Under the pieces are notes generated by a model. It made no database searches and was not told the origin of the DNA. It saw only the letters and a program-made list of their open reading frames with translations. Below, in pieces: positions 33,101 to 42,959 of a stretch of 64,000 nt of DNA; the first letter of the stretch is position 1; every line of letters begins with the position of its first letter. Made by a program: the position numbers and the translations under genes. Origin of the DNA: Brachynemurus nebulosus (lineage: Eukaryota > Arthropoda > Insecta > Neuroptera > Myrmeleontidae); NCBI GenBank assembly GCA_035578155.1, contig JAPWDM010000001.1, positions 73,478,062 through 73,542,061 of the forward strand, in the 5' to 3' direction.

Positions 33101-36100
33101 ATGATGTCGATCTAAATAAATCCCTTTCTGTCTCAGACAATTTAAGAAAACAATTTCGCGATCTTCTCAATACCGATTTAGACTTTGACAAACGACCACG
33201 TCCCTAACACCGACGGACGTATGTAAAGGGCGAACAACTGACCCTATTAAACGAAATTTTGGACGATCATCTATCCCCATCCAGTGATCTCATCGACGTC
33301 GACAACGCAGTATATGCAGCGATGCGTGTCCTGACCCCATGTACTAAGCAGCAAAAGACTGCAGAGGAGAAGGCACGGATTCGTATTAAACAAATTGACA
33401 CCAAGGTGAGGGCACTGCGACAAATCCAATCAATACCAAACCAATTGGTATCGCGTATCCAATGTGTGATAGAATATATTCAGACCAACAGGCGTTTTAC
33501 GCGAAAGGTACGGGCTTTTGCCAGAGAACTAAGGTACCGCTATCACACGATAAATTTGGGCAATCTGTTGACCATCAAACAGACACATTTGGATAAGATA
33601 CGCGCATTGGCCCTGGCCAAGAAGAAAGTAGCCCGGCGTGAACGGTGTATTCGGGAAAATAAGATCTTTAACTCGAACCCTTCACGCCTGTTCGCATCTA
33701 AAAGCCCTGTTGTGGCGCAACCACCGACGGTCGACGCAATAGAAGATTATTGGCGGGGGATATATGAGACGACTAAAGAGACTGACTTGGACTGTATTCC
33801 CATCAGCCAGTTTAGATGGTACTGCAAACAACAGCTTGGCAAAGTGCCATCTCATACCATTATAACATCTGTTGATAAAGAGGAAGTCGAACTTGCTTTC
33901 AAAGGCAAGAAGAACTATTCGGCTCCGGGCATTGATGGAATAACGAATTTTTGGTGGAAGAAGCTCACTAGTACCCACCACCACCTTGCCCGTATATTTT
34001 CAAATTGGTTATTTAACTGTGAGCCAATACCATCGTGGCTCGCTGAGGGAAGAACGGTCCTAATACCGAAAAAAGGAGACCTATCACAACCACAGAACTA
34101 CAGACCGATAACGTGCCTGAACACTGTGTATAAAGCGTTCACTTCCATTCTATACGAACGCATCTTGAAGGCGATTGAACCAGTGTGGAGTTCGATCTAT
34201 GAACAATGAGGTTCAAAAAGAGGAATGTCGGGTTGCAAAGACAACTTGCTGGTCGACAGATGTATCTGTCAGGACGCTAGACAGCACAAACGCAACCTGA
34301 GCATGGCCTGGGTGGACTATCGAAAAGCATTTGACACAACGTCGCATAAGCTCATTATCTATTTGCTCCATTGTCTGCGAGTCCACCCCGACATTATTAA
34401 ATGTATTGAACACCTGTTGCCGCTCTGGAAAACAAGGTTCACAATAACATCCGGTGAACACGTTGTGTCAACGGAGTTGGTGACATACAAACGAGGCGTA
34501 TACCAAGGAGACAGCCTCAGCCCACTTTTGTTTTGCATCTCGTTGTTGCCCCTGTCAATCAGCCTGAGAAAGGAACCCGGGTACTTGTGTGGCCCGGTAG
34601 GAAATCGCGAGCATAAAGTCACACATTTATTTTATATGGATGACTTAAAACTGTATGCCTCGTCGGAGAGTGATCTCAACTGCGCTCTAAAATTAACACA
34701 CAAATACACGCACGCGATCGGTATGGAGTTCGGACTGGACAAATGCGCGGTGGTGCACTGTAAGCATGGTGTAGTTCCGAATTTTGATTCACACGCCCAA
34801 TTAGTGGATGGAAGCATCATAGAACATCTTGATGAAGGAGCGACCTATAAGTACCTTGGTGTTGGCGAAAGTCACATCCAGGACGTAAAGAACATGAAGG
34901 CCGCCTTAAGTAGTAGATATAAGGGCCTTCTCCGACAAATTTGGAGTTCCGAATTGTCGGCGAAGAATAAAACCAGCGCTACAAATATGTTAGCCATACC
35001 CATCCTTTTATATACTTTTGGCTCAATTAAGTGGAATGTGAATGAATTGGAGGAACTAGACCGAGACACACGAAAAATAATGAACATCAATCGTAGTTTG
35101 CACCCACGCGCATCGACACAACGACTTTACCTCCCACGAGACCTAGGGGGTAGGGGGCTCCTGTCAGTCGAACGTTTACATGACCGTATAGTCTTAGGTA
35201 CAGCTTGTCGTGTACTTAACAGTTCAGATCCGCTATTGCAACTCGTCAGGGATCACGAGCTTGCTGGCGTAGGCGCATTTTTATTCACAGCAGCGCAACG
35301 TGCCGCCGATATCTTGGGCTTAGCCTTCGATCCGCGTAATCGCGACGGTGATGATAACATTCTTTCACTATCACAGTCGCGCCAAAAGTCGGCAATCAAG
35401 AGAGCCGAGCAACAACATCTGCTCAATCAGCATCGCGACAAAGTTCACCAGGGTATGTTCTACCGTCATCTTGACAACCTTGGCCTTTCGAGCGAACTCA
35501 CTTGGGCTTTCTTGAGAGCTAATGGACTTAAATCGGAAACGGAGGGCTTTATCATGGCAGCTCAAGATGGAGTGTGGAACACCTTAACACACCAAAAATA
35601 TGTGATGGGTAATAAAGGGGTTTCGAATACCTCGTGTCGGGCATGCAAAGCATACCCGGAAACCTTAATGCACCTGACTTCAGGTTGTTCTTATTATGCT
35701 AAATCCACCTATATCCATCGCCATAATGCAGCGTTGCGTGTGCTCTACTTTTATCTTCGTCATCATTACGAAGTTGACAAAACACCAGTCTTGCCCTACG
35801 ATCCTGCGGAAGTAGAATCCTTTGTTGCCAACCAAAAGTGCAAGATCTTTTGGAATATGCCGGTTGCAACTACCAGGCAATTGACCGCTAATAAGCCTGA
35901 TGTTGTGCTCCAAGATTTAACATCTCAGACTATGTATGTTATCGAGTTCTCTGCTCCGGCGGAAACTAACATAGTCGAAAAGGAGGAGCAAAAAAGGATT
36001 AAATATCAAGATCTAATACACGAGCTGCGACAACTGTACCCGGGCTATACGGTCCGCTTGGTCGTACTTATAATCGGATGTCTGGGGGGTATGCATAACT

Positions 36101-36483
36101 CCTTTGTGCGCAATCTTAACATCATTCCGGCTTGTAGATCTCACGCCAACATGTTAGCGGCGTCAATGCAAAAAGCAGTTATCATCGGGACGCTCCGCAC
36201 GCTTCGGTCGCACGAGACGACTTTTTCCGGGAGTTCATGAACACCTTTGAACCCCATGCCCCGTTTAGAGCGGGTCCTCGAACATCCATTGGACCTGCCC
36301 TCGAATCTCCCACTGTTATGGTTTCGCAGCGAGGTTCGGGGATTTATTAGGTAGGGAAGACCAGGAAGGGGATGCTGTATGACGGACATTACGTACCTGA
36401 CCTAGAAGTACCTGACCTGGTACGCTGCACGGACACTTTTTCCTCCGCCTAGGGGTTTTTGAAGTGCAGTCGCGATATTTACG
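33094..36483 (+). mobile_element. R4/Dong-type non-LTR retrotransposon, family 2, long copy
   Basis: 3.4 kb of retrotransposon: one coding frame, a 243-bp 3' UTR ending in GAAGTGCAGTCGCG and a few bases, then (TAA)n. The 5' edge is at a TA array, so N-terminal DNA-binding fingers are probably missing. The same 3' end occurs at 6610-7220 and 38265-38353, giving three insertions of one family in the window. Confidence 0.85.
33097..36240 (+). pseudogene. R4/Dong-type retrotransposon protein (RT plus restriction-like endonuclease), two stops
   Basis: A single frame runs for about 1,047 codons, interrupted by TAA (33205-33207) and TGA (34207-34209). Reverse transcriptase motifs in order: YSAPGIDGIT, LIPKKGD..NYRPITCL, catalytic Asp in VDYRKAFDT (34315), YQGDSLSPLLF, YMDD (34633-34644), LDKCAVV and YKYLG. 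Then LPRDLGGRGLLS typical of R2/R4 thumbs, a zinc knuckle SCRACKAYPETLMHLTSGC (about 35635-35690), and the nuclease with KPD (about 35893), VIEFSAP and KRIKYQDL. The catalytic RT and nuclease residues all look intact. The protein would reverse-transcribe its RNA at a nicked chromosomal site. The second stop lies between RT motifs and splits the enzyme, so the copy is dead unless TGA is read through. Confidence 0.9.

Positions 36484-36573
<90 letters not shown>
36484..36573. repeat. (TAA)n dock between two elements
   Basis: About 30 TAA units between the 3' end of the R4/Dong element and the start of the hairpin-rich element. Confidence 0.97.
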
Positions 36574-36574
<1 letters not shown>

Positions 36575-37037
36575 GTGGTGAGGACACCTATAGCAGCTGC
36601 CCTTGGCACCCGTGAGGGATATTTATCCCCCATTGGTGTCAAGGAGGCTAAGGGTTCCAGGGGTAGTTTATGCGCAATACAGTAATCTTCGGATTCCATT
36701 AGCCTCTGACTACCCAAGATCGGCACCTTTCCTTCTCGAGGTACCACTGTTTTCACAAAAGATGCCGGATCAAAATTTTCGACGAGGACGAACGTCGTAT
36801 GACCGACAGAGATATCCACCGTATGAGAGAAACACCACCGTCTGATTGTACGATAGTTTTCGCCCTGATGTCTGGCAACAGGTCGTGTGCGTTTAGTATC
36901 CGTATGCGTGTGATTATCAAAGTCGTGATTCGTGTTCCGCCAAGTCGAATCGTGATATTTTTATATTGTGATTTGTGTAGTTTTATCTGTGATTTCGTCC
37001 TGTGATCCTGCTTTTTTATTTGTTTTTAAATATTATA

Positions 37038-37069
37038 GTGTCCCCTGGATGGTGCACTCCAGTGGACAC
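37038..37069 (+). ncRNA. Stem-loop H1 of the hairpin array
   Basis: GTGTCC pairs with GGACAC and, after one mismatch, CTGGA with TCCAG; 8-base loop. Confidence 0.6.
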
Positions 37070-37108
37070 AAAAGTGATAAATTGGCTGTGGTATTGCGTT
37101 GATTTTTT

Positions 37109-37296
37109 GTCCCTGTGATTTCGACGGGTAGGAATGCGGTACTCGACGCACTTGTTCGCGTCATCCAGGCGTATGAGTCGACATCTGCCCGAACGGCTTG
37201 AGCGAGCTCGCTTAGTAAGGAGATGTCGTCTTCCCTCATACGGATGCGAGCTTGAGCGTCCTGGGACTGCTTTTGCCCCGTCGCGGTCATAGGGAC
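37109..37296 (+). ncRNA. Large nested stem (H2) of the hairpin array
   Basis: Successive paired blocks read inward: GTCCCT/AGGGAC, TGA/TCA, CGACGGG/CCCGTCG, GACGC/GCGTC, CATCC/GGATG, GTATGAG/CTCATAC, CGACATCT/AGATGTCG, with a palindromic AGCGAGCTCGCT near the top. Because of this palindromy an unrelated-looking minus frame (37033-37329) is open here; I do not consider it coding. Confidence 0.65.
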
Positions 37297-37406
37297 ATAA
37301 GTCAGATACACTGTGATACTCTGTGGCATTGTCCTGTTCTCTGTAGCCTCGACTCGGACGAACGTGGCCTAGTCATCGTACCGGTCTCCCGTGTAGGTTG
37401 ACCTCG

Positions 37407-37486
37407 ACATCTGACAGAACGGCACATGTACCCAGTAATCAGTTATCTGACAGAACAGTACATGTTGCTCAGTAATCAGATGTCAC
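37407..37486 (+). repeat. Tandem ATCTGACAGAAC repeat enclosed by a stem
   Basis: Two direct copies of ATCTGACAGAAC(G/A)G(C/T)ACATGT..CAGTAATCAG (37411 and 37447), with outer GACATCTGA and TCAGATGTC able to pair. Confidence 0.65.
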
Positions 37487-37648
37487 TGTCCCTATACGTG
37501 TGAGTTCTTAGGTGTTGACGAAGCCATTTCGGAATTGTCGAGACTATGGGGAGCGGAATCGTGTCACAGAGCAAGAAATATTGTCAAACTTGTGATATTG
37601 TTGTTTTTGTTTTTTAATAAGGTTGTTTTTAATATGCTTTGTTTTAAC

Positions 37649-37689
37649 GATGTACCACTGAGGGCGTTTTCCACCCGAGGTGGTACATC
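37649..37689 (+). ncRNA. Stem-loop: GATGTACCAC / GTGGTACATC
   Basis: A 10-bp perfect stem with a 21-base loop containing GGG and CCC that can pair further. Confidence 0.65.
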
Positions 37690-37771
37690 ACTTGATTTTA
37701 TTTATCTGTGATATTTTGTTATGCCGCTGTGGGCCTGTTGTTATGGCTCCGCAGCGGTATTGTTTTAACTC

Positions 37772-37818
37772 CTTATTGCTTCACTGGTCGGCCTGTGGCC
37801 TCACAGTGACGCAATAAG
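37772..37818 (+). ncRNA. Stem-loop: CTTATTGC / GCAATAAG
   Basis: 8 bp, one T-C mismatch, TCACTG/CAGTGA 6 bp, then GGCC/GGCC around a 3-base loop. Confidence 0.7.
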
Positions 37819-37883
37819 TTTTTCTGTGATAAACCTATGATATTTTTCTAGTCTTGTTTTTTGAGTGTTTGCTAGTCAGGTCC

Positions 37884-37917
37884 CTCCACCCCGAGGCGCT
37901 TTACGCCTCGGGGGGAG
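37884..37917 (+). ncRNA. Stem-loop: CCCCGAGGCG / CGCCTCGGGG
   Basis: A 10-bp GC-rich stem with a 5-base loop, extended by CTCC/GGAG after one bulged A. The strongest short hairpin of the array. Confidence 0.75.
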
Positions 37918-37933
37918 TCCCAGCGATGGCCTC

Positions 37934-37990
37934 CAGTCCTTGGTGACCGGACGGTCTGTCTAGTACTTATCGTACCGTCACCAGGGACTG
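37934..37990 (+). ncRNA. Stem-loop: 14-bp stem with one wobble
   Basis: CAGTCCTTGGTGAC pairs with GTCACCAGGGACTG (one T-G wobble) around a 29-base loop. Confidence 0.7.
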
Positions 37991-38151
37991 TCCGCTCCTT
38001 TTAAGCCCTGGGATGGCAGGGCTCATCGTTGGATTTTATTATGTGTATGTTTGTCCTTTGTCTAATGCATTTATGTGTTCCTGTCTTTACGTGTTGTTTT
38101 TATTCTTATCTCTCGTTTTGGCGGCGCATGCCCTTCGATGGCGATGCCGCC

Positions 38152-38190
38152 GGACACTGCTGACCGCGCCATCCACCGGCAGCAGTGTCC
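38152..38190 (+). ncRNA. 3'-terminal stem-loop of the hairpin element, copy 1
   Basis: GGACACTGCTG (38152-38162) pairs perfectly with CAGCAGTGTCC (38180-38190); a bulged A is followed by CCG/CGG. It lies 11 bases before the poly(A) tail, where a reverse transcriptase would recognise the RNA. See the copy at 38549-38587. Confidence 0.75.
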
Positions 38191-38200
38191 CAATTTTAAT

Positions 38201-38242
<42 letters not shown>

Positions 38243-38244
<2 letters not shown>

Positions 38245-38264
38245 ATAATAATAATAATAATAAT
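38243..38264. repeat. (TAA)n after the hairpin element
   Basis: About 7 TAA units follow the poly(A) tail and lead into another R4/Dong family 2 tail. Confidence 0.95.
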
Positions 38265-38353
38265 ACCTTACCTAGAAGTACCTGACCTGGTACGCTGCAC
38301 GGACACTTTTTCCTCCGCCTGGGGGTTTTTGAAGTGCAGTCGCGATATTTACG
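38265..38353 (+). mobile_element. Very short R4/Dong family 2 3' tail (89 bp)
   Basis: Matches 36395-36483 almost base for base, including the final GCAGTCGCGATATTTACG, and is followed by (TAA)n. An extreme 5' truncation. Confidence 0.85.
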
Positions 38354-38373
38354 TATAATAATAATAATAATAA
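38354..38373. repeat. (TAA)n after the short tail
   Basis: About 6 TAA units. Confidence 0.9.
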
Positions 38374-38395
38374 TAGTATAAATCCGAGCGTTTCA

Positions 38396-38608
38396 CTAGA
38401 CCCTGGGATGGCAGGGTCTGCCCGTTATTTTGTTTTAATTTATGTGTTTGTCCGTTGTCTATTGCATTTATGTGTCCCTGTCTGTTTTGTGTATATTTTA
38501 TTTCCACTGTTTATGGCGACGCATGCCCATAGTAGGCGATGTCGCCGGGTGCTGCTGACCGCCCCATTCACCGGCAGCGGTACCCCAATTTTAATAAAAA
38601 AAAAATAG
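38396..38608 (+). mobile_element. 5'-truncated second copy of the hairpin element
   Basis: Matches 38002-38210 with many differences and ends CCAATTTTAAT then about 10 A. It keeps three stem-loops: AGACCCTG/CAGGGTCT, GGCGAC/GTCGCC and GGGTGCTGCTG/CAGCGGTACCC. Changes in both arms preserve pairing relative to copy 1. Confidence 0.8.
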
Positions 38609-39625
38609 TATAAATAAATAAAATGAATTATATAATTCAATTTATACAGATAAAAATTATATGAGAATTTTCTGTAATTTATTTTTTTTATTAATTTTCT
38701 CGTTCCAATAAGAATATTCCTATTGTCATTAAAAACGCAACTTATTTTCATTAAAAAAATTCATTCAAGTGATTTAGCTAAATTCTAAATAATTAACAAC
38801 ACGTTTTTTAAAAACTTTCACGTATTATTGTATTAACAAGAAAGGGTATAGCTACATAAGCATAGGAAAATGGCCCCCATGGCCGATGTCTGTAATAATA
38901 TATGTAGTGACATTGGTACCCCAAGTGATTACCAATTACAGGGTCATTGACCCTTAACCTTGACTTGTCCTTGAGATATTAACCAAAATATGTTTTAGTG
39001 CTGTAATTTTTCAAACTCAATTTTCTCGAAAACTATAATACCTAGAAAAACAAAACCGACGCCAAAATTTAGATAATATTCGGGACTATATTATATATTT
39101 TTTTGACATTTTTCCCCAAATTTTAAAAGTTCAAAATAATTGCATTAAAAATATTTTTTATTTTTTAGTATGGTTCTGGTAAACTTACACCTTTAAAAAA
39201 AATACAGAATATGGCTTATCTCATCTACTTACACCATGCCAAAATTCATTAAAATCGAAGATGCGCTTTTTGAGTAATAAATAATTTATTGAGTATATAT
39301 TATGTATTACGTTAACCGTATAAGAGAATGATTAAAATAATTGTATAAAAAATAATTATTGATTTTTTTGTACAGTTCTAGAATACTTACATCGTTCAAA
39401 AAAATGTAGTATATAGCTTAACCTTTCTACATATACCATACCAAGGCTCATCAAAGTCGAAGAGGCGCTTTTTAAGAAATAATTAATTTATTGAGTGTAT
39501 GGTAGGTACTAACCACAAAGGCAACATTTTCTGATTATAGAAACTACATATTTTTATTTTTACCTATTGATGATTCCAATCGTCGTCATCACTGTTTTCA
39601 TTTATGACCACATTAATCGATTCAT

Positions 39626-40039
39626 TTAAAAATGTTTTTGATAATATTTCAGCTGGTCGTACAATGCGAGACAAATATCTCGCAAATATCCTAAATAATA
39701 TATCACACTTGCAACATGAGCACAGCATCCAACCGTTCGATTACCATTCGGACAATTGCAACAGTACCGACGAATTCCTTCAATACGGTTAGAATTAGGA
39801 AGATAATCAATAAATACTCGATAATTATTATTGTTTGTATGCCGTGACCGAACATTTAACTTTATAATATTTGGAGTTTGCTTCGTTTGTAATATATGCA
39901 AAACGTTATTCTTGTCGTCCATTATTTCAGCCAGGTATGAAACAGCTAATGAAAACTGATAGGAACCTATAAGCAACATTTTTAATTGTACTTCAGTTAG
40001 TCTGGGAAAATCTAAAATATTACACGAAGCAAACTCCAA
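39626..40039 (-). pseudogene. SWIM zinc-finger protein fragment (transposase-like), left arm
   Basis: A 137-residue minus frame crosses the palindrome centre. Residues about 92-113 hold a SWIM motif C-x-C...C-x-H (YCCNCPNGNRTVGCCAHVA) followed by VIYYLGYLRD. SWIM fingers bind nucleic acid or protein and are common near the C-terminus of MULE-type transposases and related transposon proteins. No DDE core is seen, so this is a C-terminal fragment. The start is only the first ATG in an already truncated frame. Confidence 0.7.
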
Positions 40040-40081
40040 ATATTATAAAGTTAAATGTTGGTCACGGCATATAAACATTAA

Positions 40082-40257
40082 ATATTATCGGGTATTGTTA
40101 CAAATTCGCCGGTACTGTTACAATTGTCCGAATGGTAATCGAACGGTTGGATGCTGTGCTCATGTTGCAAGTGTGATATATTATTTAGGATATTTCCGAG
40201 ATATTTGTCTCGCATTGTACGACCAGCTGAAATATTATCAAAAATATTTTTAAATGA
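40082..40257 (+). pseudogene. SWIM zinc-finger fragment, right arm copy
   Basis: A plus-strand frame in the right arm encodes the same C-terminal end (RYCYNCPNGNRTVGCCAHVA, then VIYYLGYFRD) down to a TAA stop. The first Cys pair reads CYNC in place of CCNC. Confidence 0.65.
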
Positions 40258-41319
40258 ATCGATTAATGTGGTCATAAATGAAAACAGTGATGACGACGAT
40301 TGAAATCATCAGTAGGTAAAAATAAAAATATGTAGTTTCTATAATCAGAAAATGTTGCCTTTGTGGTTAATACCTACCATACACTCAATAAATTAATTAT
40401 TTCTTAAAAAGCGCCTCTTCGACTTTGATGAGCCTTGGTATGGTATATGTAGAAAGGTTAAGCTATATACTACATTTTTTTGAACGATGTAAGTATTCTA
40501 GAACTGTACAAAAAAATCAATAATTATTTTTTATACAATTATTTTAATCATTCTCTTATACGGTTAACGTAATACATAACATATACTCAATAAATTATTT
40601 ATTACTCAAAAAGCGCATCTTCGATTTTAATGAATTTTGGTATGGTGTAAGTAGATGAGATAAGCCATATTCTGTATTTTTTTTAAAGGTGTAAGTTTAC
40701 CAGAACCATACTAAAAAATAAAAAATATTTTTAATGCAATTATTTTGAACTTTTAAAATTTAGGGAAAAATGTCAAAAAAATATATAATATAGTCCCGAA
40801 TATTATCTAAATTTTGGCGTCGGTTTTGTTTTTCTAGGTGTTATAGTTTTCGAGAAAATTGAGTTTGAAAAATTACAGCACTAAAACATATTTTGGTTAA
40901 TATCTCAAGGACAAGTCAAGGTTAAGGGTCAATGACCCTGTATTTGGTAATCACTTGGGGTACCAATGTCACTACATATATTATTACAGACATTGGCCAT
41001 GGGGGCCATTTTCCTATGCTTATGTAGCTATACCCTTTTATCTAAAATCTAGTACAATATTAACTCTTGTATTTAAATTAGTACTCTGCGAGTAAAATCA
41101 TATCGTGTACATCTCTATGATACGATGATTCTAGCATACATAGTTTATAGTCAGTAATAGCGTTCGGTATACATCGTATATATACCTTCACCCTTCTCTC
41201 AAAAACATGGAAAGTGAGACAAGAATATACAAATATCTCCAAAGTAAGGCAAAAACACTTCAAAACAAGTGTAACGTTCTTAAAAGTAAGAGCAAGACAC
41301 CTTGGCTAGTTGCGTTACG

Positions 41320-41431
41320 AATGCTCCCATGTTTCGATATATTTATACTAACATCGATAGTTCGATGACGAAAAAGTAAAAAAAATCGATAGTCCAGTGT
41401 CGATGTTTTTTACCGACATCGCCCATCCCTA
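41320..41431 (-). mobile_element. hAT-like end, ATCGATAG-rich, inverted
   Basis: Ends GACATCGCCCATCCCTA at 41431 with ATCGATAGT words upstream; the inverse of the end at 20882. Separate element or partner is undecided. Confidence 0.5.
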
Positions 41432-42080
41432 GAAGTATATTCCCAACATAATAAAGAATAAACGTCTTGTATTTTCCTACAAGATTACTTATGGTTACAC
41501 TAGAGGGCATTGATGTGTAGGAAAAGTTATATTTATTTTTCATTTTCTTTTAAAAAAGAAGCGTTCACAAACGTTTTTATGAACATATTTAGAATTCACA
41601 AACAATTTCCGATCGATTGCGTACCTGGAAGACTATATTATAAATCAATTTTTAAAAAGTGTTGGCTAATCGTAAGCTTATAATTAACAAATTAATAACT
41701 AATAAACTAATTAGTCACAAACAAATTTAAGAGTGTCACAAACATTCACAAACGATTCACAAATGATTGGCATAGATGAAAAGTTAAAACTTTTTGAATT
41801 TTGTGTTGGCTAATCGTAAGAGGGTGAAGAAAGTATTACCTTAACTCAAAGCTAACCACCTGGCAACACTGTTTTACCGACGGACGAATGAGTAACCATT
41901 ACATTTCGCTGCAGATGTTTAAAAAACGTGGTTCGAAAAACGAGTTTCTTATTTTTTCTTTGTCTAATGGTGTTGCCTTGTGTTAGAAAGATAAATTAAT
42001 TATATACTTTTATCATATCTACTACAGCTTACAAGGTACAGTCGCTATTGCATTTGCCCCAAAAATTTGCTACCTTGGGG
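41432..42080. repeat. Dispersed repeat, inverted copy of 17820-20880
   Basis: Inverted match to the Helitron-split repeat. It shows the uninterrupted target of that Helitron near 41690-41720. The similarity is patchy toward 42080, where both copies have GGGGCA(A/T)(A/T)TGCAATA-type words. Confidence 0.75.
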
Positions 42081-42436
42081 TAATTGCAATATAGGCATTA
42101 TTACATTTACTCAAAAAAGGAATTAAGCACTACGTAGGCCAGTGGCGGATCCAGAGGGGGGTCATAGGGGTCATGACCCCCCCCCCCCCCCTAATCCGAA
42201 AATATTTGCTACATATTCTTACGATTACACTAAAAAATTCAAACAAATAAAAGTTAACAAATAAATTTTCAAATTTTGAACAAATAAATCTAGTGGTTAA
42301 TATTTTTAAACAGTATAATTTTAACTTCTAATTTTAAGATGTAATGTACACACGTAGAAAATATTATAATTATTTTACATTAAAAGTCCTTAAATTTTGT
42401 TTTTAAATATAAAAATATATGTCCTTGCATCTAGCT

Positions 42437-42890
42437 CAGTGGTTCCTAAAGTGGACTCTATTGACCCCCAAGGGTCGATAATAAGTTGCAAGGGGTCTAT
42501 GTTGACCAAAAAAAAATTGGGGTTCGGTAAGATGTAAATGGGGGTCTATAGCAACAGATTAGACGTACACCGAGGCAGTTTTTGGCTTGGTTGTTCTAAA
42601 ATCTAAGAATTAAAAGTTGGTGACCTTTTTGACCCTTTGGACTCTATTGACCACCGGGGGTCGATAATAAGCTGCAAGGGGTCCATGTTGACAAAAAAAA
42701 AATTGGGATTCGGTAAGATGTAAAGTTGTCACTGATATTGACCAAAAAAAAGGTCATCGACACCTCATTTTGGACAAATTATATTTTCGAAGTTGTTGCT
42801 GAATTTATGAATTTACAGGGGATGTATCTAAAATCGAAAAACATGACAAGGGATAGAGATCGACGACACCAAGAAGTTTGGGAACCACTG
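42437..42890. mobile_element. hAT MITE (454 bp, TSD ATCTAGCT)
   Basis: An exact duplication ATCTAGCT (42429-42436, 42891-42898) brackets CAGTGGTTCCTAAAGTGG and a right end TTTGGGAACCACTG, a Charlie/Tip100-like terminus. It carries two diverged copies of an about 90-bp module (from GGACTCTATTGACC near 42452 and near 42638). Nested in the larger hAT, so it is younger. Confidence 0.93.
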
Positions 42891-42959
42891 ATCTAGCTTT
42901 TGAAAATAGGGAAAATAACATTTTTTTTTAAATGACCATTTATCAAATAACCAGTATAG

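Larger units (their letters stand above)
36574..38242 (+). mobile_element. Hairpin-array retroelement, unclassified, with poly(A) tail
   Basis: 1.63 kb of GC-richer DNA between two (TAA)n arrays, ending CCAATTTTAATC then about 41 A. It has no convincing ORF on either strand. It is packed with stem-loops: 36601-36644, 37038-37069, a nested structure 37109-37296, 37407-37486, 37649-37689, 37721-37760, 37772-37818, 37884-37917, 37934-37990, 38004-38023, 38117-38149 and 38152-38190. A 5'-truncated diverged copy is at 38396-38608. The poly(A) tail and truncation show it moves through RNA. It could be the 3' UTR of a larger LINE or a non-autonomous, structure-based retroposon. Confidence 0.7.
38841..41038. 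mobile_element. 2.2-kb palindromic (foldback) element with SWIM-domain coding remnants
   Basis: Left arm about 38841-39893 and right arm about 40021-41038 are inverted copies of each other, nearly identical over roughly 1 kb, with a spacer of about 127 bp. Ends read AAAGGGTATAGCTACATAAG on the left and the inverse on the right. The right arm lacks a short stretch near the centre relative to the left. Each arm holds the same SWIM zinc-finger coding end, pointing outward. No clear target duplication is visible. Two head-to-head copies of the 3' half of a Mutator-like transposon would give this structure, but superfamily assignment is tentative. Confidence 0.85.

Noticed and set aside
36316..36819. 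Minus-strand frame with a poly-Ile segment across the (TAA)n array
   Set aside because: The Ile run is the microsatellite; the unique part lies in the stem-rich element and shows no family pattern I can name.
37033..37329. Minus-strand 98-residue frame with plausible composition (RIRMREDDISLLSELAQAV)
   Set aside because: It coincides with a large nested RNA stem; palindromic GC-richer DNA readily leaves such frames open, and the truncated copy does not include it for testing.
20882..41431. Treating the two TAGGGATGGGCGAT ends as one 20.5-kb hAT element
   Set aside because: Flanking octamers TTACAATC and GAAGTATA do not match and the flanks diverge at different points from the shared repeat.
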